From Trochalopteron elliotii (taxonomy: Eukaryota; Chordata; Aves; Passeriformes; Leiothrichidae), in NCBI GenBank assembly GCA_024734555.1, contig JANPWX010019930.1:721198-785197 (forward strand): a DNA stretch of 64,000 nt. Direction: 5' to 3'. Below are positions 11,357 to 24,142 of this stretch, one piece after another. The notes below the pieces were generated by a model. It was not told the DNA's origin, searched no databases, and saw only the letters and a program-made list of their open reading frames with translations. Position numbers and translations under genes: made by a program. Every line of letters begins with the position of its first letter. Position 1 is the stretch's first letter.

Positions 11357-13839
11357 GCCTTAAATTCTACTCTTTACTAACAGAAATTTAACATTTCCTG
11401 TTTAATGCTTACTTGTGTCAATACCCATAATATTACTATTAGTAATGTACTAACAGTATATTACTATTAGTGATGAATAGTAAATCTGACTGAATGCATT
11501 AATTTATTCTGAAATTTTAACTTCAGCTATAGTTTTACGAGAAAATGGAATCACATAAGCTGCAATTAATACAAATAATTGTTTTGAAATTATGGGTCAT
11601 AACTGATAAGAAAAATTTGGAATCGGAAAATTAACTAATTAAGTTCCTTGAGGATGCAACTGTGATACTTTTTTCTTCAGGAAAGATGTTTTCCAGTGTA
11701 ATACCTCTATGTTTTATTCCAATGCTGATTTACAACATTTTTGAAGTTTCTACAAAGTTTCCCTTGCCTGAATGTTATTTTTAAATGGTTAAGCTGTTAA
11801 AGCAAAACCATGGGATATATAATGCATGAGTTTCATGTTTCTTTATTGAGGTCCCAGAACAAAAGCTGTTGTAGTGTCTGGTGAAGGGGAAAAGGAACTT
11901 GAGGAACATAGTTATTAAGAAAAAGGGGACAGGAAGTTTTCTATCATTACAAAATAAAGAACAATAATTCCCTACACCCTTAAAGTCTTGGGTTAAGGTT
12001 TTTGTCTATGCATTTTATTAAAGTAAAGATGCTTGTAAATTTCATGATGCTGCTACCCAGAATAATGGAGTAATATAACACTGCTGTTATTAAACATTAT
12101 TATTCCCAAGAACTTTGTGCAATAAATTCCAGTTTATTTGAAAACTCACTATGTATAAAATACTTCCCAAACCTTTTTAACATGAATTCCATCTGCATAG
12201 GCTGCAAGGTTTATCAGCATTAAATTCTTCCAGCAGATCATCAAAGCACATGAGGCTTTTCTTCACAGTGAGCTTTCCTTTCATTAGAATAATTTAGGCA
12301 TTTTGAAAAAATTTTATCTCCTGTTAAAATTTGAAATGTGGGATCACTATAAAGATCTTAGAACCTCAGGAAGCAATTCAAGGAAGGAAATATTTAATGC
12401 CTACTTTAATTTTTCAGATTTTCAGATTTTCAGATTTTCAGATCAGTAAATATCAAACCAGTCAGATTTATATATTCATCCAAAGACAATTATTCATGGC
12501 ATCAGCAAATTCATCTTCAGAGTTCAGTAGTGGAAAGTTTGTGTTGATTTGAACACAAGGTCTGAGGATTTTTCCTTTGAGTCCAAGTATCCTATTCTGT
12601 TCTCTTTCTCAGGGTTTGAGCATTTAGATTTGTTAATGCCAACAAGGAAAACACTTTCTACAAAACAAATAATTTGTGGTAAGCAGAGACATCCAGAAAG
12701 CAATGGATTCAGGAAATTTGGTGGGGGTTTCTTTGTGTTTTTGATTTTGTTTTCTTTTTCCACTTCTCAATCAGTTTGAGAACAAGATAATAAAATTGCC
12801 AGCAACAATTTCAAAAATTCAGCCAATCAGTTTATGATTCCATGTGACACACATAAAGCATCTTCTGACTTCTACAAGATCACCATGAGCTCATTTATAA
12901 TTCTACTAGCAGATGTTTCAGAAGAGAAAGGCTTTGTCAAAGCCACGGATTTTTGAAGGCTTTGCACCAAGTTCTAAACTGAAGAGAAAATTGTGGAGAT
13001 AAAGACTTAAATACGTCATGTGTTTAAGTTTTCCAAGCCTAAATTCACATTTTCTAACATTAAATCACCAGCTATCAATAAAATATGCAGTTTGACAATA
13101 AGATTTTACCATTTTTCCAGTTTGCTACTTTTCTTAACACCTCCTGCATGAGAGGCTTTTTGCCTCTGTGTCACATGTTTGTTCATTTCTGTTTGCTATA
13201 TACTTACAGGAATGGGAAGAGTGCTTGGAAAATTTAAGATCAACATTAGGAAGGGAACAATCTTGTTATCATGTCCTCTCATACGCCTTATGAAAGGATT
13301 AAAACATTTGGCTTTGCTTGGCCAGTTTTTAAATTGCTTTTTCCTAACTTTTTATTCAGGTAATATCTCCATGAGTGGACGCTGCTAACATCTTTAAATC
13401 TCAAATATATTTCTTAATGTAAATGCAGATATTTCTAAATATCTTTGCTCATGTTTCAAGAAATCATCACAGCTTTTTTGATATAGTTTACTTCTTGTTC
13501 AAGCAATTTCCTGGAACTTTCCAGGCCTTACATTTTCTCAGAGGCACCTGGAGCTAAAATAAGTTTTGAATGAGTCTGAACGAAGTTAATTCAGTATTAA
13601 AGCTGGTGTTATTTCTTTGGAATTGCCTCTTTGGATACTAAAGGCCCACTCTTTATATATTTACCTTTTCCTGCTCCAAGCTGGTGCTGCACTGAGCAGT
13701 ACTAGGTGTGTGACGGAGGGGAACAGCAATGGTGAAACAATAACTTTGTATATCTCTTTAAACATTCCAGCCTGTGCTCTACCTTTATGGCTCTATTTCA
13801 CATATGTATAATGAAAAGGCTATTATTCCTAGATGTGAG
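11357..13839. other. AT-rich non-coding block
   Basis: No gene or transposon recognised. It contains the 8-bp tandem repeat at 12411-12442. Short frames are not protein-like. Confidence 0.55.
12411..12442. repeat. Four perfect copies of TTTTCAGA
   Basis: Four head-to-tail, identical 8-bp units, followed by a partial TCAG. Each unit is a pyrimidine-rich stretch ending in CAG, so on the plus strand it resembles a stack of weak splice acceptors. Confidence 0.95.
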
Positions 13840-14580
13840 CAGAACGTCTCTTTAATTAATGGTTTTAATATGCTGCTTCTTTCCTTCAGGAAATCTGTTA
13901 TTCTCTGAGTAATTGCTCAGCCTGCCGAAGCAACTGGGCGCAGGCATCAGCATGTATGATGAAATAAAAGAGCAAATAAAGCTCTTGCTGTTTAAAAGCA
14001 GCCTCTCAAACAAACATGCCTCCTCCCCTTCTTGCTTGGAGTGTGCTGGCTATAATTTCAAACAATTTCAACATTTAGAATGCCTCTAAGCCTTAGTTTT
14101 GTGCTGAATACTTGGCTGAGTGCTGCAAGAGCCTTGTTCCAACTCGGTGTACAAAACAGATGCATCAACGCAATTAATCTTAAAGTAATTGAAAGGGCAG
14201 AGCAGAGCCACAAACATCAACAGAGCATTGCTTCTCTAACTGCATAATGATGAAGCAATTCCGTGTGTGTACCATTTTGTGTCCTGATGAGACTGGTAAT
14301 TCCTGATTTTCCATGGGCAGTGAGTGACTCTCTGCAAATGGAAACCCACGCTGACAATGTCTACAGTTTCGGATTGTTATGTTACATTAAGCAGCACTGT
14401 GCTCTTGTGCCTTATTAATTATGGGGCCTCTCACTGATCCTGTGATAGTTTTTTTCTCTCACTTTGTGAAAACACAGCTTCTTTCTAAGGCGGCTGTCAT
14501 GCTGAAGCAGCTCATTAACTCCAGTCTTCCTCTCTGTTTGAAATGACAGGCTTTGCTAACTAACTTTAGATGCAAGGTAA
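13840..14580. other. Candidate conserved non-coding element
   Basis: Repeat-free sequence of mixed composition, denser in homeodomain-like motifs than its surroundings: TTAATTAAT at 13852-13860, TTATTAATTATGG at 14412-14424 and a TGACAG (MEIS/TGIF type) at 14544-14549. It has no sustained open frame. Vertebrate enhancers in gene deserts often look like this, but conservation cannot be judged from one genome. Confidence 0.25.
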
Positions 14581-15310
14581 TAAAGTTTTATCTCTTTTCA
14601 CAGTAATCCAAGCCAGTTCATCACGCACTTCACTTGCAAACAGAAAGCTAAACAGACTTGAGCACATCAGGAATCTTCTGTACATCACATGCCCACAAAA
14701 ATCTAATTTGAATGAGGGAAATTGCTTAGATCAAAACTCACAGGAGCTCATGTTCCACAGAGATAACAGAGCTTTTCTGCCTCATCTCTCCAATCTTCTC
14801 AATTTAGAAGGCCTGAAATTTCATCTCCTAGATTATTTTCTTGAATTATTTTTTACCTCACAGCACACTCACTTCATACAAGTCTGGACTTTTCTGTAGG
14901 AGTCATGTGAGGCAGACAGAAGGTCAAGATGGATTCCCATGACTTAAAGGATACAGTTCCCAAGGGTGCAGTGTAGTGAATAACAGACAAATGAAGTGAG
15001 GAAATTAATTTTGTATACCTCAACAGAAAAAAAAAATATAAGATATGTAGGTTGCAATAACATCAGTCTTCTTTGTTTTTACTACTGAGTTTTGTTTCAG
15101 AGTGGAGTGCACCTTCAAATCACCACCTCACTGCTTCAATTCTTACGGAGGTGTTCTTGACCTCAGTTTAGTACAGAGTTCATTTTTGGAAGGCATTCAG
15201 TGTTAAGATCTGATTATTAGAGAGAGATGCCTCTGCCTGTATTAAAGTGCAAACGAGACCATATGTTTAACTCAGTTGTACAGATTTTATTTAACAGCAA
15301 ATGTGAGGTA
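14581..15310. other. Non-coding DNA
   Basis: A 109-codon open frame at 14570-14899 lacks recognisable motifs and is treated as chance. Nothing else seen. Confidence 0.5.
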
Positions 15311-15375
15311 GAGAGAAGGAGTAGAAATAGAAAAGGGAGGGGAGGGAGATGGAGAGGAAGAGAGAGAGAGGGAGG
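15311..15375. repeat. Purine-rich (GA/GGA) tract
   Basis: About 65 bases almost entirely A and G, including GAGAGAGAGAGGGAGG at the right end. Low complexity; frames through it are shadows. Confidence 0.85.
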
Positions 15376-16704
15376 CACCATAGTTGAAAGGTGCTCACTA
15401 CCTCTGTGATCCAGCAGCAGAATAAAGTTAAAATCTGACATATGGCCTCCACCCACTGGACCCACAGCCTTCTTTATTCCTCCTTAGATCTCATTTGGAA
15501 ATAGTACCACCTTTAACTTGTTTCAAGTTCCTGTCAACTGGTTTAACAGGAGGCACATTGGTCTGGGGGCAGGCTTTGGTGGTTGTAGCTTCTTTATACC
15601 AGAGTTGGCAAAATCCTTCAGTGATCTTTACAGGACAACTGTTATTCTTTAAGTTTTTTGCATTCAGTCTAGTCAGCTTTGCTACAGAAGCTCATCAAGT
15701 ACTTGGTGGAGATGATGCTTGCAGCTTGTGTGACACATTGGTCAAAAGACATCTCTGCCCTCCAGCCTGTACCACAGAGGTGTCTCATCCAAAGACCTTG
15801 TGACACCCTGAAGTGTTTCTCATGCAAAGTGGGGAGGGCCAGGTGTTCTGCACATCTCTCTTGCTGTTAGTTATTGAGGGCACTTAAACTGCTCTTGCAG
15901 CTTTCTCTTGCTTCCTCATATTCCATTTAATCTTCTGCTCTTCCCTTCTTATTCTGCCTCTATGGCTGCTCTGCTTTTCAGAAGTCCTTATGCCCCTTAG
16001 TGAAAGATAAATGGGTTATTATTTATCCTTCATTTTTCCTTTTTGTCCTCTTAAACTTACTCTTGGGCCCTGGCATTAGCTTTCCCCACATTAAGAAAAG
16101 CGAGATACAAAGATGCTGCCTGAAGACCAAACCATTCAATCTCTGCTGAGAGAACAAGAAGGTTTTAAGCAGAGGGTTTTGTCTTGAGAGCAGCATTTTA
16201 AGCCTTGTGTTTCATATATAGAACCTGATGTGATGGAAGTGGTGACCATGAACCATAGCAAACACTGCTTCAGCCATGCCAGCTTTGGTGGAGCCACCAT
16301 AGGAGGTGGAAATTCAGCTGCTGCTTCTAAGGGAGAGCTCAGGATCCTCAGGAGCACACACAGCCCTAGCAGGCATCATCACTGAAGTGTTGAAGCCCCA
16401 AGACTGCAGAAGCTGTGCCTGACACTTCATCTTGGTGTTTTTAGCCCAGATACTCCCAAAGGAGCTCATTTCAAGTCCTCAAAGCCTTTCTGTTTATCTG
16501 TGTGGATTGCTCCTAAGCCTCTTATAAGATTTTGAGCACTGGTTCAGCTTAAGTTTTGGACTAAAGCTTGGAAACATCCTACTGCCAGATTTGTGAACAG
16601 TAATAGCTTCAGTTCAGACATCAGCGATTGCATGGACTGGATTCCATCGGCTGCAAATTGCTCAAAACAAGGATTGTGGTGTCCATCTCAACATTTGTGA
16701 GCAT
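15376..16704. other. Non-coding DNA of mixed composition
   Basis: Slightly richer in GC than its neighbours. A minus-strand run of about 63 open codons ends at about 15488, but it has no start codon and no family match that I can name. No repeat family recognised. Confidence 0.45.
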
Positions 16705-16825
16705 TTGGAAATGCCCTCAGACACAGGGTATGATTGTTGGGGTGTGCGGGGCAGGGATGGAAGTTGGAGTGGATGATCCCTGTGACCCCCTTCTGGCTGG
16801 ATTTTCCATGTTCTACAATTTCACT
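16705..16825 (+). mobile_element. CR1-like 3' tail, diverged
   Basis: It resembles the CR1 3' untranslated end: 'atgccctcagacacaggg', 'gattgttggggtgtg', 'gcagggatggaagttggag' and 'tggatgatccctgtgaccc'. The terminal octamers have decayed. Older than the copies at 20884 and 44430. Confidence 0.6.
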
Positions 16826-19219
16826 GGTGTGCTGAGAACAGTTTCATCAAATGCTCTACATCTTTCCTAAAGGCCACAGCTCAAAACAGAGGGCTCTGCT
16901 GGTTTCACAGACTGATTTTGGGTCTAGAAGGGAACTATTCCTACCCCACACTTTTCACTCAGCACATTATAAAACATGGGCCCCACTGACACTCTAAAGC
17001 ACCACAAATTTCTATTGATTTTACTACTTTCAGCGACCCATTTTTGTTCTGTTAGTCTAGAACCCTTTTTGTTCTTGTTGGACATTGCCTGAAAATGCAG
17101 ATTTCAAGAATCAGAAGAGAAGGAAATTAAAGAGTTCACAGGTTGTTATGGCCCTGCATGAGGTTCTGTTTACTTCCCAAATAACACCTTTTTGGGAACA
17201 GATTTAGTCAGAGCTCATCCTCTGAGCTCTGCAGGTGTGGGAGAGCAGAAGCAGTTTCTGAGGTGGTGGGAACTTTCTCAGGTGCCAAAGAGGTGTCTGT
17301 GATCAGGCTGCAAGTTCCTGCCAGCTCTAAAAAAACCCACTTGACCTCAGGATGAGGACAAATGGGTGTCTTATCTTGTCAGTGGAAAAGCAGAAAGTTA
17401 CAAATAAAGCCATCAATGATTTGGACAGTGAACACAGAGAGATTTCTTGCTATGATCAGGGGTGTACATGCAACCAAAAAAAAAAAAAAAAGCTTTTCTG
17501 CGAAGAGAAAGAGGAAAAAAGAAGGACTGACTAAAGATCAATATTATCAGCATGTGCTCAGTCAACTCTTTTCCCAATAATCAAAATACATCATGTCAAA
17601 CAACTCACAGGACATAGGGAGTAGGCATCTGTTTTCTCTCTGGAGGAAGAAGACAGGTCTTTTTCATTTATAAAAAACATTTCTCTCTGAAAATTTTTAC
17701 ATAGGCATAATGGAGTTATTTCATTTATTTTCCTGAGGTGCTAAACCTTGTTCAGAAAAGAACTCAGGCATAGCTGGAATTATTTTTGTAAATAACACAT
17801 GGTGCAATTTATTCCTTTTCCTACAAAATTGGCATCATTACAAAATGCTGTGAGCTTTCCAAATTATGTGACAACTTTTCTGGTGCTTGGAAACAAGGAC
17901 CCTCTTTTCTCTGGAAATATAAAATTGTCTGTATTAAGGAATAAATTTGAGAGGTTTTACACTGGATTAACACTCCCAGTACCTTGGTTACAGGTGTGTA
18001 TGCCATGGTGATGAAATGTATGACATGTCATTTTCAAATTACTGCTTGTGATCCCATTTAGTTTGGAATAAGCCATGCCTGTGTGAAATGACCTGTTATT
18101 TTCAATCTGTTCCATTTAAAAAATTGGTACTCTATAGGAAGGGTAGTTTGATCATTCCTCACATGATCCTCGTTTGCATAAATAGGAAATGTCCCTTTGT
18201 ATGTCTTTTGAAGGGTGTTTGTTTTATTATCTGTTCATTGCTAGAACATTGTCAAGGCGTAATAATCCTGGTCCACATTATCTTTCTGGATTTTTATTGC
18301 CTTTTCTTTCTGTTTGGATGTTTCCTTCTGCTATGAGGAAAGGAAGCCATAAAGAAATGAATGTTCTTAATAAAACTTGTGGGTTTTTTCATTTTTTAAA
18401 GTATATACAGCTGCCATAAACTGAATAGAAATTAAAGTATCTTGAAAACAAAACAACTGTTCTTACCGATAGCACAAAATTTTTACCACATCCCCAAAAT
18501 TTTGCAGTCTGTAATCCTGTGACTATATGAGAATTCTTGCTCTTGAAGACTGAATTAATTCTGCTTTAATCTTGTCAATCTAAACTCAGATTGGGTAGTC
18601 TTTGAGAAGCAGTAAATACAGTCTCAGACACTGAGAGGAATCAAGACTGAAAAAAATAAAAGCAGCAAATGTTTTCTCTATGGCATAAGGCTCTCTGAGA
18701 GAGAAGATACTCTGCAGGGAAATAAATTATTTGGAAATTAGGCAGTAGATTAAATATAACATTTAATTAGCTGATTGGGCAGACAACTACAAGAGGAAGA
18801 AATGACCCAGGAGTCAGGTTCTACGATACAGAAAATGGCTACAAATATGGATTCAAAAAAAATTTGGGTTGCTGACTCTGTGTAAAAAGACATAGCAAGG
18901 TGGATATCTATAGTGGCATCTCCTAGTGATCATCTGCTGAAACGCCAGCAATTTTTATGTCTGTCTTGTAAAACTGGTGCCTACACATGCCAGACATCCT
19001 CTTAACTCACACAAAGTAATTCTCAGTCTCAGAGTTACTGCAACCATGTGCCATGGTACAAGCATTTATGTCTTTGCCTAAAATCAGGCAGGGAGAAACC
19101 CAGTTTTCCATGTGCTCTGCCACACTCTTTGACACCTCCTCTGGAGATTAGACCTGGAACACATTGATTGTGCCCAGTTTTCAGCAGGGCAGAAAGGTGG
19201 GTGGCTTAGTCACATCTGG
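16826..19219. other. AT-rich non-coding block
   Basis: No gene recognised. A run of 15 A lies near 17476. Frames near 17352-17580 cross it and are not protein-like. Confidence 0.55.
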
Positions 19220-19410
19220 GATTCACAAAATCATGGAAATCCCTTGGGTTTGGAGGGATCTTAAAAATCCTCTATCCCACCGCATTCCACTATCTCAGGT
19301 AGATGATGCTCCAAGCCCTGTCCAGCCTGGCCTTGGACACTGCCAGGGATCCAGGGGCAGCCACAGTTTCTCTGGACACCCTTTGCCAGGTTCTTCCCAT
19401 CCTCACAGCC
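19220..19410 (-). mobile_element. CR1 3'-end fragment
   Basis: It begins with 'gattcacaaaatcatgg', a relic of the inverted CR1 terminal octamers. It then shows a diverged 'gggtttggagggatctt', 'ctggccttggacactgccag', 'ggatccaggggcagccacag' and 'ttcttcccatcctcacagcc'. This is the standard order of an inverted CR1 tail. Severely 5'-truncated and inactive. Confidence 0.8.
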
Positions 19411-20883
19411 GTATTTTTTTTCCTATTATTTATTATCTGTCACTTTGAAGTAGATTCTCCTTATTTATTCTGGAAATATACAAGGTGTTCTACAGGGAGC
19501 TTGAAGAGGTGTACCACTCCTTTTTCATAAAGTATGGCAGTTTCCTTTAAATAATTGTATGGAAGATTTGTTCCACAGACTAATATTAGATCAGTTTCTT
19601 TCAAGAAATAACATGTCTGCCTTACCCATAATTTAGTGAATTACTTCTTTTCAGCTCAATCTGAAAGACCTGCTTGAATTCTTAGGCATATCCTCTCCTC
19701 TTCCACAGGACACCCGGTTTACAGCCAATGAAATGATTCTGCAGTAGCTAATTATGTGGCATACTTGGAAAATATGAGGTTATTGCATGCCTGTTGTGTT
19801 TAAATTTGAGTTAGTTAGGTTTCCAGGTGTTTGTGTTCCAAATGGTGGACAAAATTTGTCAGAATATATTCACATAATGTCCCTTTAGTGAATATAAAAA
19901 ATAATTGTCTCTAATAGTGTATCGTCACTATGTATTTATATGCCACAGTTTATACCTCATTTGTAGAATGAAATATCTTGATGTCTGCTTCTTATCCTTT
20001 TCTCCTCAGGACATTCCTATTTGTCATTTCTGCCCTCTTATCTCTTACAGTAATTATTAGATCCTGAAAGGGTGAGAAGGGATGGCAACAGGCCATTTAT
20101 AAAACCTTAAATTAACTTCTGAGTCAGTATTATCAAGTAGGTGTTGACTAATTTAGAATTTTGAAGTATTAACAATTAAAAGTCAAGCTCTTGTTAGCCT
20201 CATTAGCCAGTCACAAAAGACTGAAACACAAAAGGTTAGAAGAGAGAAAATAAAATGACAGGAAGAAAGGTACAAAAAACCAAAACCAAGATGAAACAAA
20301 GAATGAGAATAAAGGAGTGAGAACAGAATTTTAAGTCATTCATACGATGATATTTAGGCTCCTGGATTTACTGCTGTCAGTTAACTAGTTAACTCCCACT
20401 CCAGCTTTACCTGGAGCCACTGAATAATGAAAATTTCAGTGGCAGCTGCAATGCCCATGAAACAGGGCAGGGAAGGTAGGATCCATGTGTCTACTTGAAA
20501 ATTACAGAACTCTACAGACTTCTTCAAAGACTTTCTTATATATAAAATTTTGACATCTGTTCATTGGTCCCACAAGCCTGGTCCTTGGAAGAACCAAAAA
20601 AATGGGGAGCTGAGTATGAACTTCTTACTGCTAAATTTCAGTAGCTAAGTGAAAGGATGGGATAGCCCAGGACTAGAAAAAACAGGGGAATGATGTGCAA
20701 GAACTAAGCAAAGTAATTCAGTCTAGAAGGTGGTGTTAACCACTTGGTTTTAACAATAATGAAAATTTCAATTTTTAATGTTTTGCTTGATTTTCATTAT
20801 TATCCATGGCTTTTTGTTTCTGTGAGAAGTCTAAATTGATGTGATTTTTGACAAAGTTTGTTCATATTTCTGATAATATAGAA
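19411..20883. other. AT-rich non-coding block
   Basis: Nothing recognised between two CR1 copies. Confidence 0.55.
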
Positions 20884-21498
20884 CTGGGGGGAGTGTCTGA
20901 TCCACCTGGAGGCTGAGCTCCACTCAGAGGGACCTGGGCAGGTCGGAGAGTTGGGTGGAGAGAAACCCAGTGAAGTTCTTCCCACAAGGACACGGGCAGG
21001 AACCACCCCCAGGGCAGGAACAACCCCCAGGGCCAGCACAGCCTCAGAGGGACCTGGGGGTGCTGGTGGGGGACAAAGTGACCATGAGCTGACAGAGTGT
21101 CCTGGGGCCAGGAGGGCCAGGGGCAGCCTGGGGAGCACAGGGAAGAGAGTGGGCAGCAGGTCAGGGAGGAGATCCTGCCCCTCTGCCCTGCCCAGCTGAG
21201 GCACCTCTGCAGTGCTGCTGGCTCCAGTCCTGGGCTCCTCAGGACAGGAGAGACCAGGAGCTGCTGGAGAGGGTCCAGGGGAGGCCACAGAGAGGATCTG
21301 GGCTCTGGAGCATCTCTGTGCTGGGCAGGGACTGTGGGAACTGGACTTGTCATGGAGTTTTCATCTCTGGAGACATTCAAACACCACCTGGACACATTTC
21401 TGCGTCACCTGCTCCAGGTGACCCTGCCTGGGTCAGGGATTCAGCTGGGTCACCTCCAGAGGTTTCTTCCAACCCAACAATTCTGTGATTCTGTGATT
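20884..21498 (+). mobile_element. CR1 LINE, 5'-truncated with internal deletion, intact 3' terminus
   Basis: Plus-orientation copy of the same subfamily as 1440-2218. It starts slightly further 5' in ORF2 and ends in two ATTCTGTG octamers (about 21480-21497), the hallmark of the CR1 3' end. Near 21345 the sequence jumps from '...gactgtgggaactgg', equivalent to about 1815 in the minus copy, straight to 'catctctggagacattcaaa', close to the end of ORF2. Roughly 250 bases of the ORF2 C-terminal block are absent, including the RLRGD and RSNGH motifs. The 3' UTR also differs from that of the copies at 1440 and 44430, which suggests a related subfamily or a chimera. Confidence 0.88.
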
Positions 21499-22713
21499 TA
21501 ACTCAGCAGACAGAGGTCTTCTTTTGCTTCCACTCTCAGCAGCAATGGTCTGTCAATCCAAAAGGTGAAAGCAGCTATTCTGCTTCAAAACATGCCTGTG
21601 TAAATCAAAGACATCTGGAAATTTCATTGCAGTTCTCGCAGTTTAATAGCATGTACAGCACATAGACAAATCTTTCTCCCTAAGTTGATATACTGTGTAC
21701 CCTTGCTTCTTCTTCAAAATTAAATGCATGGCTGCATTTGAAAACTATGTGGCCATTATTGAGTTTTCCTTTTCTCCAGATGACAAGATAAGTCCAGGAC
21801 TTATAACAGCACAAGGTTCCTCAGGCTTGCAGTTTTCACATAATCAATCTTATTTCCAGTGGGTGTGATCATACCATACTGTTGCTTTTAAAAAAGCAGT
21901 ATCTATTCCATATTGCACATGACCTTGAGGTGTTTGACAGATTGAAAGATGCCAAGGAGGCTCCATATTGTTATACTGAAGAAAAAAAGGAAATATTTAG
22001 CTATTTTGATGTATCATCATTTTTTTCTTCCTGTTCAGATTTATTTTTTTTAAACTGGAGAGACAGCTCCAAGATTTTTAACTTGATCTCTCTCTGCTGA
22101 ACCTTATGTCCATTAATGCAAATTAATTTGAAACTCCAAAGTTTTATAGCTGGATAACATAACAGGAAGTCACAAATTTTGCCTGACTTCCTAGCATATT
22201 AAGTTTTTGCTTTTTTTTTCTTGTGTAATCTTTTAGTCCATGATAATGGAATCTGCTGGATTCATGCATACACTTCAGGATACACAAATTATTAAAAAAA
22301 AATCTTCACAGTTCATCAGAATTAGGTCATTATCCATTAGCTGGAACTATTTCCTTAGAAACAGTATTTGAAAAACATGATGGCTGTTGATAGGAATCTT
22401 CTTCCTTTTTACAAAGTGCAAATATTAAATTTCAATTTGCTCACTCTGTATATTGAATATGTCCCACCAACCTGCTGGTGGGACCATTTTCAAGATGTGA
22501 GGTTGGTTATTAACCCTGGTTGTGATTCAGGGCACTTTGGAGGATGAGAGGAAATACTGCTACCCTTTACTATACAGGAAAGGAGGTCCAGTTGTACATG
22601 CAATTATGCATAGGACATGTGTTACTTTTTCACCTTCTTTATCAGGTTGTTATCTTGAATGGATGACGGTAACATTCTTCCATCTCACTAATGAGTTGTG
22701 GTTTCACCACCAA
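21499..22713. other. AT-rich non-coding spacer
   Basis: No gene or repeat family recognised between the CR1 copy and the long LTR-like element. Confidence 0.55.
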
Positions 22714-23107
22714 TGTAGTGGTTTCAGGTTTGCCAAATTTAGTGTTTGCTCTTTTTAACCTTTGGGAGATAGGATTTTGGAGAAAAAGGCAAAACAGGCC
22801 CCAGCTTAAGGTAAACAGATAGATTTTATTAACACACACTAAGAAAAGCAAAGGGAAAGGAAAAAAAAAACACAAATGAAACTTCTAAACCAACCCTTTC
22901 TCCCAACACAAACTGTTCATTTTCTACCAACAATGTAAAGAGGCAAAACTCAAAAGTCCAGGTCAGTACCACTTATAAAATAGTCATTCATTCAGTCTTT
23001 GAGAAGTCTCTCCTGTTGTTCAGTAACTTTCCACAAGAGAAACAGCCTGCTTGTGGCTTCCAACTCACACACAAATCTCCTGCCCAGGAGATTCTGCAGT
23101 TGTGGAA

Positions 23108-23146
23108 CTTCTCATATTCACTTCTCATATTCACTTCTCATATTCA
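23108..23146. repeat. Three perfect copies of CTTCTCATATTCA
   Basis: Head-to-tail 13-bp units inside the LTR-like element, in its putative R region. The identity of the units suggests recent slippage. Confidence 0.95.
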
Positions 23147-24134
23147 CTTTGCTGTGGCCACACATATGGGTTGTAGACTCACAGACTGGGGTGACACTTT
23201 TAAAGATAAACAACTTCAAAGGCAAAGGATTCTTCGTCCCAGAGAACAGAGATGTCTTCTCACTCTTTCGCTGGCACAGGGGGCTTCTTCTCATCCCTCT
23301 CTGTTCAAACCTCTCATGGTATCACCAAATCACAACTTCTAATTCAATACTCACTCAGTAATATCACAGACACCTTTGCTTTAAAACCCACAGATCATCT
23401 CCTCAATTTGTATTGTCTGCGATTTAAAGGAATACTTTGGCACGTTCATATTACAGTGCATTACTAAAACTCCCAGGAGACTGCAGCCTAGGACTCAGGC
23501 AACTTGTCATCTCTTCCGCTTAAGAAGTCACTCTTCGTTTACTGACTTAGATATATCCATATTGTCCCTTTATATATCTCTAATTTGACCTTTTCTCTCA
23601 TCTCTGAGAAGAGTTAAGAGTTTGAGAAAGTCTCAATTTGTGTCAGGAAAGAGTTAAAGCTTGCCCAGGCCTGCGGTGGTCGGGTGATCTCTGCCGCAGC
23701 AACCGCAAAGACTCCAAAGCCACGCCAGTGGGAGGGAGGCTGATGGATGCCTTCTCTTCCACCCTTCAATCTGATGGTCTGAGCCGCTCGCAGCTGCTCT
23801 TTGGCGCCCCAGCGTAGGGTGGGGAGAGATCCCATCCTCCCCTTGGGCCAGGGGTGCTGGCAGCCAGGGAGGCCAAGGCAAAGCCCTGCCATGGCCCGCC
23901 CCGCTCCCCGCCGCAGTCCCAGACCTGCGGCCAGCACTGCCGAACCGCAGCATTGCCGTTTACAGCCGGGGGAGAGGGGGCTCAGCCAGCCCTGCCTCCT
24001 CGGTGGGCTCTCGGAGGCCCAGCCAGGCCCGGCCGCCCTGGGGCAGTGGGGCCTACGCTGGGCCCTCCTCGGCTACCCACGATTTTACCGGGTAGCCAGC
24101 TGAGAGGAAGAGGGCGGCTCGATCCCAGTCTCAG

Positions 24135-24142
24135 TTTTATAG
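24135..24142 (-). promoter_or_regulatory. TATA box of the long LTR (CTATAAAA)
   Basis: Minus-strand CTATAAAA preceded by CGCCC and followed by a GC-rich leader. Predicted transcription start is about 24105-24115. Placed as expected for an LTR promoter; activity not known. Confidence 0.45.

Noticed and set aside
15480..16090. Minus-strand Lys/Cys-rich open pieces that look like a decayed processed gene
   Set aside because: The open run of about 63 codons lacks a start codon, and upstream pieces are in different frames. I could not name a parent gene.
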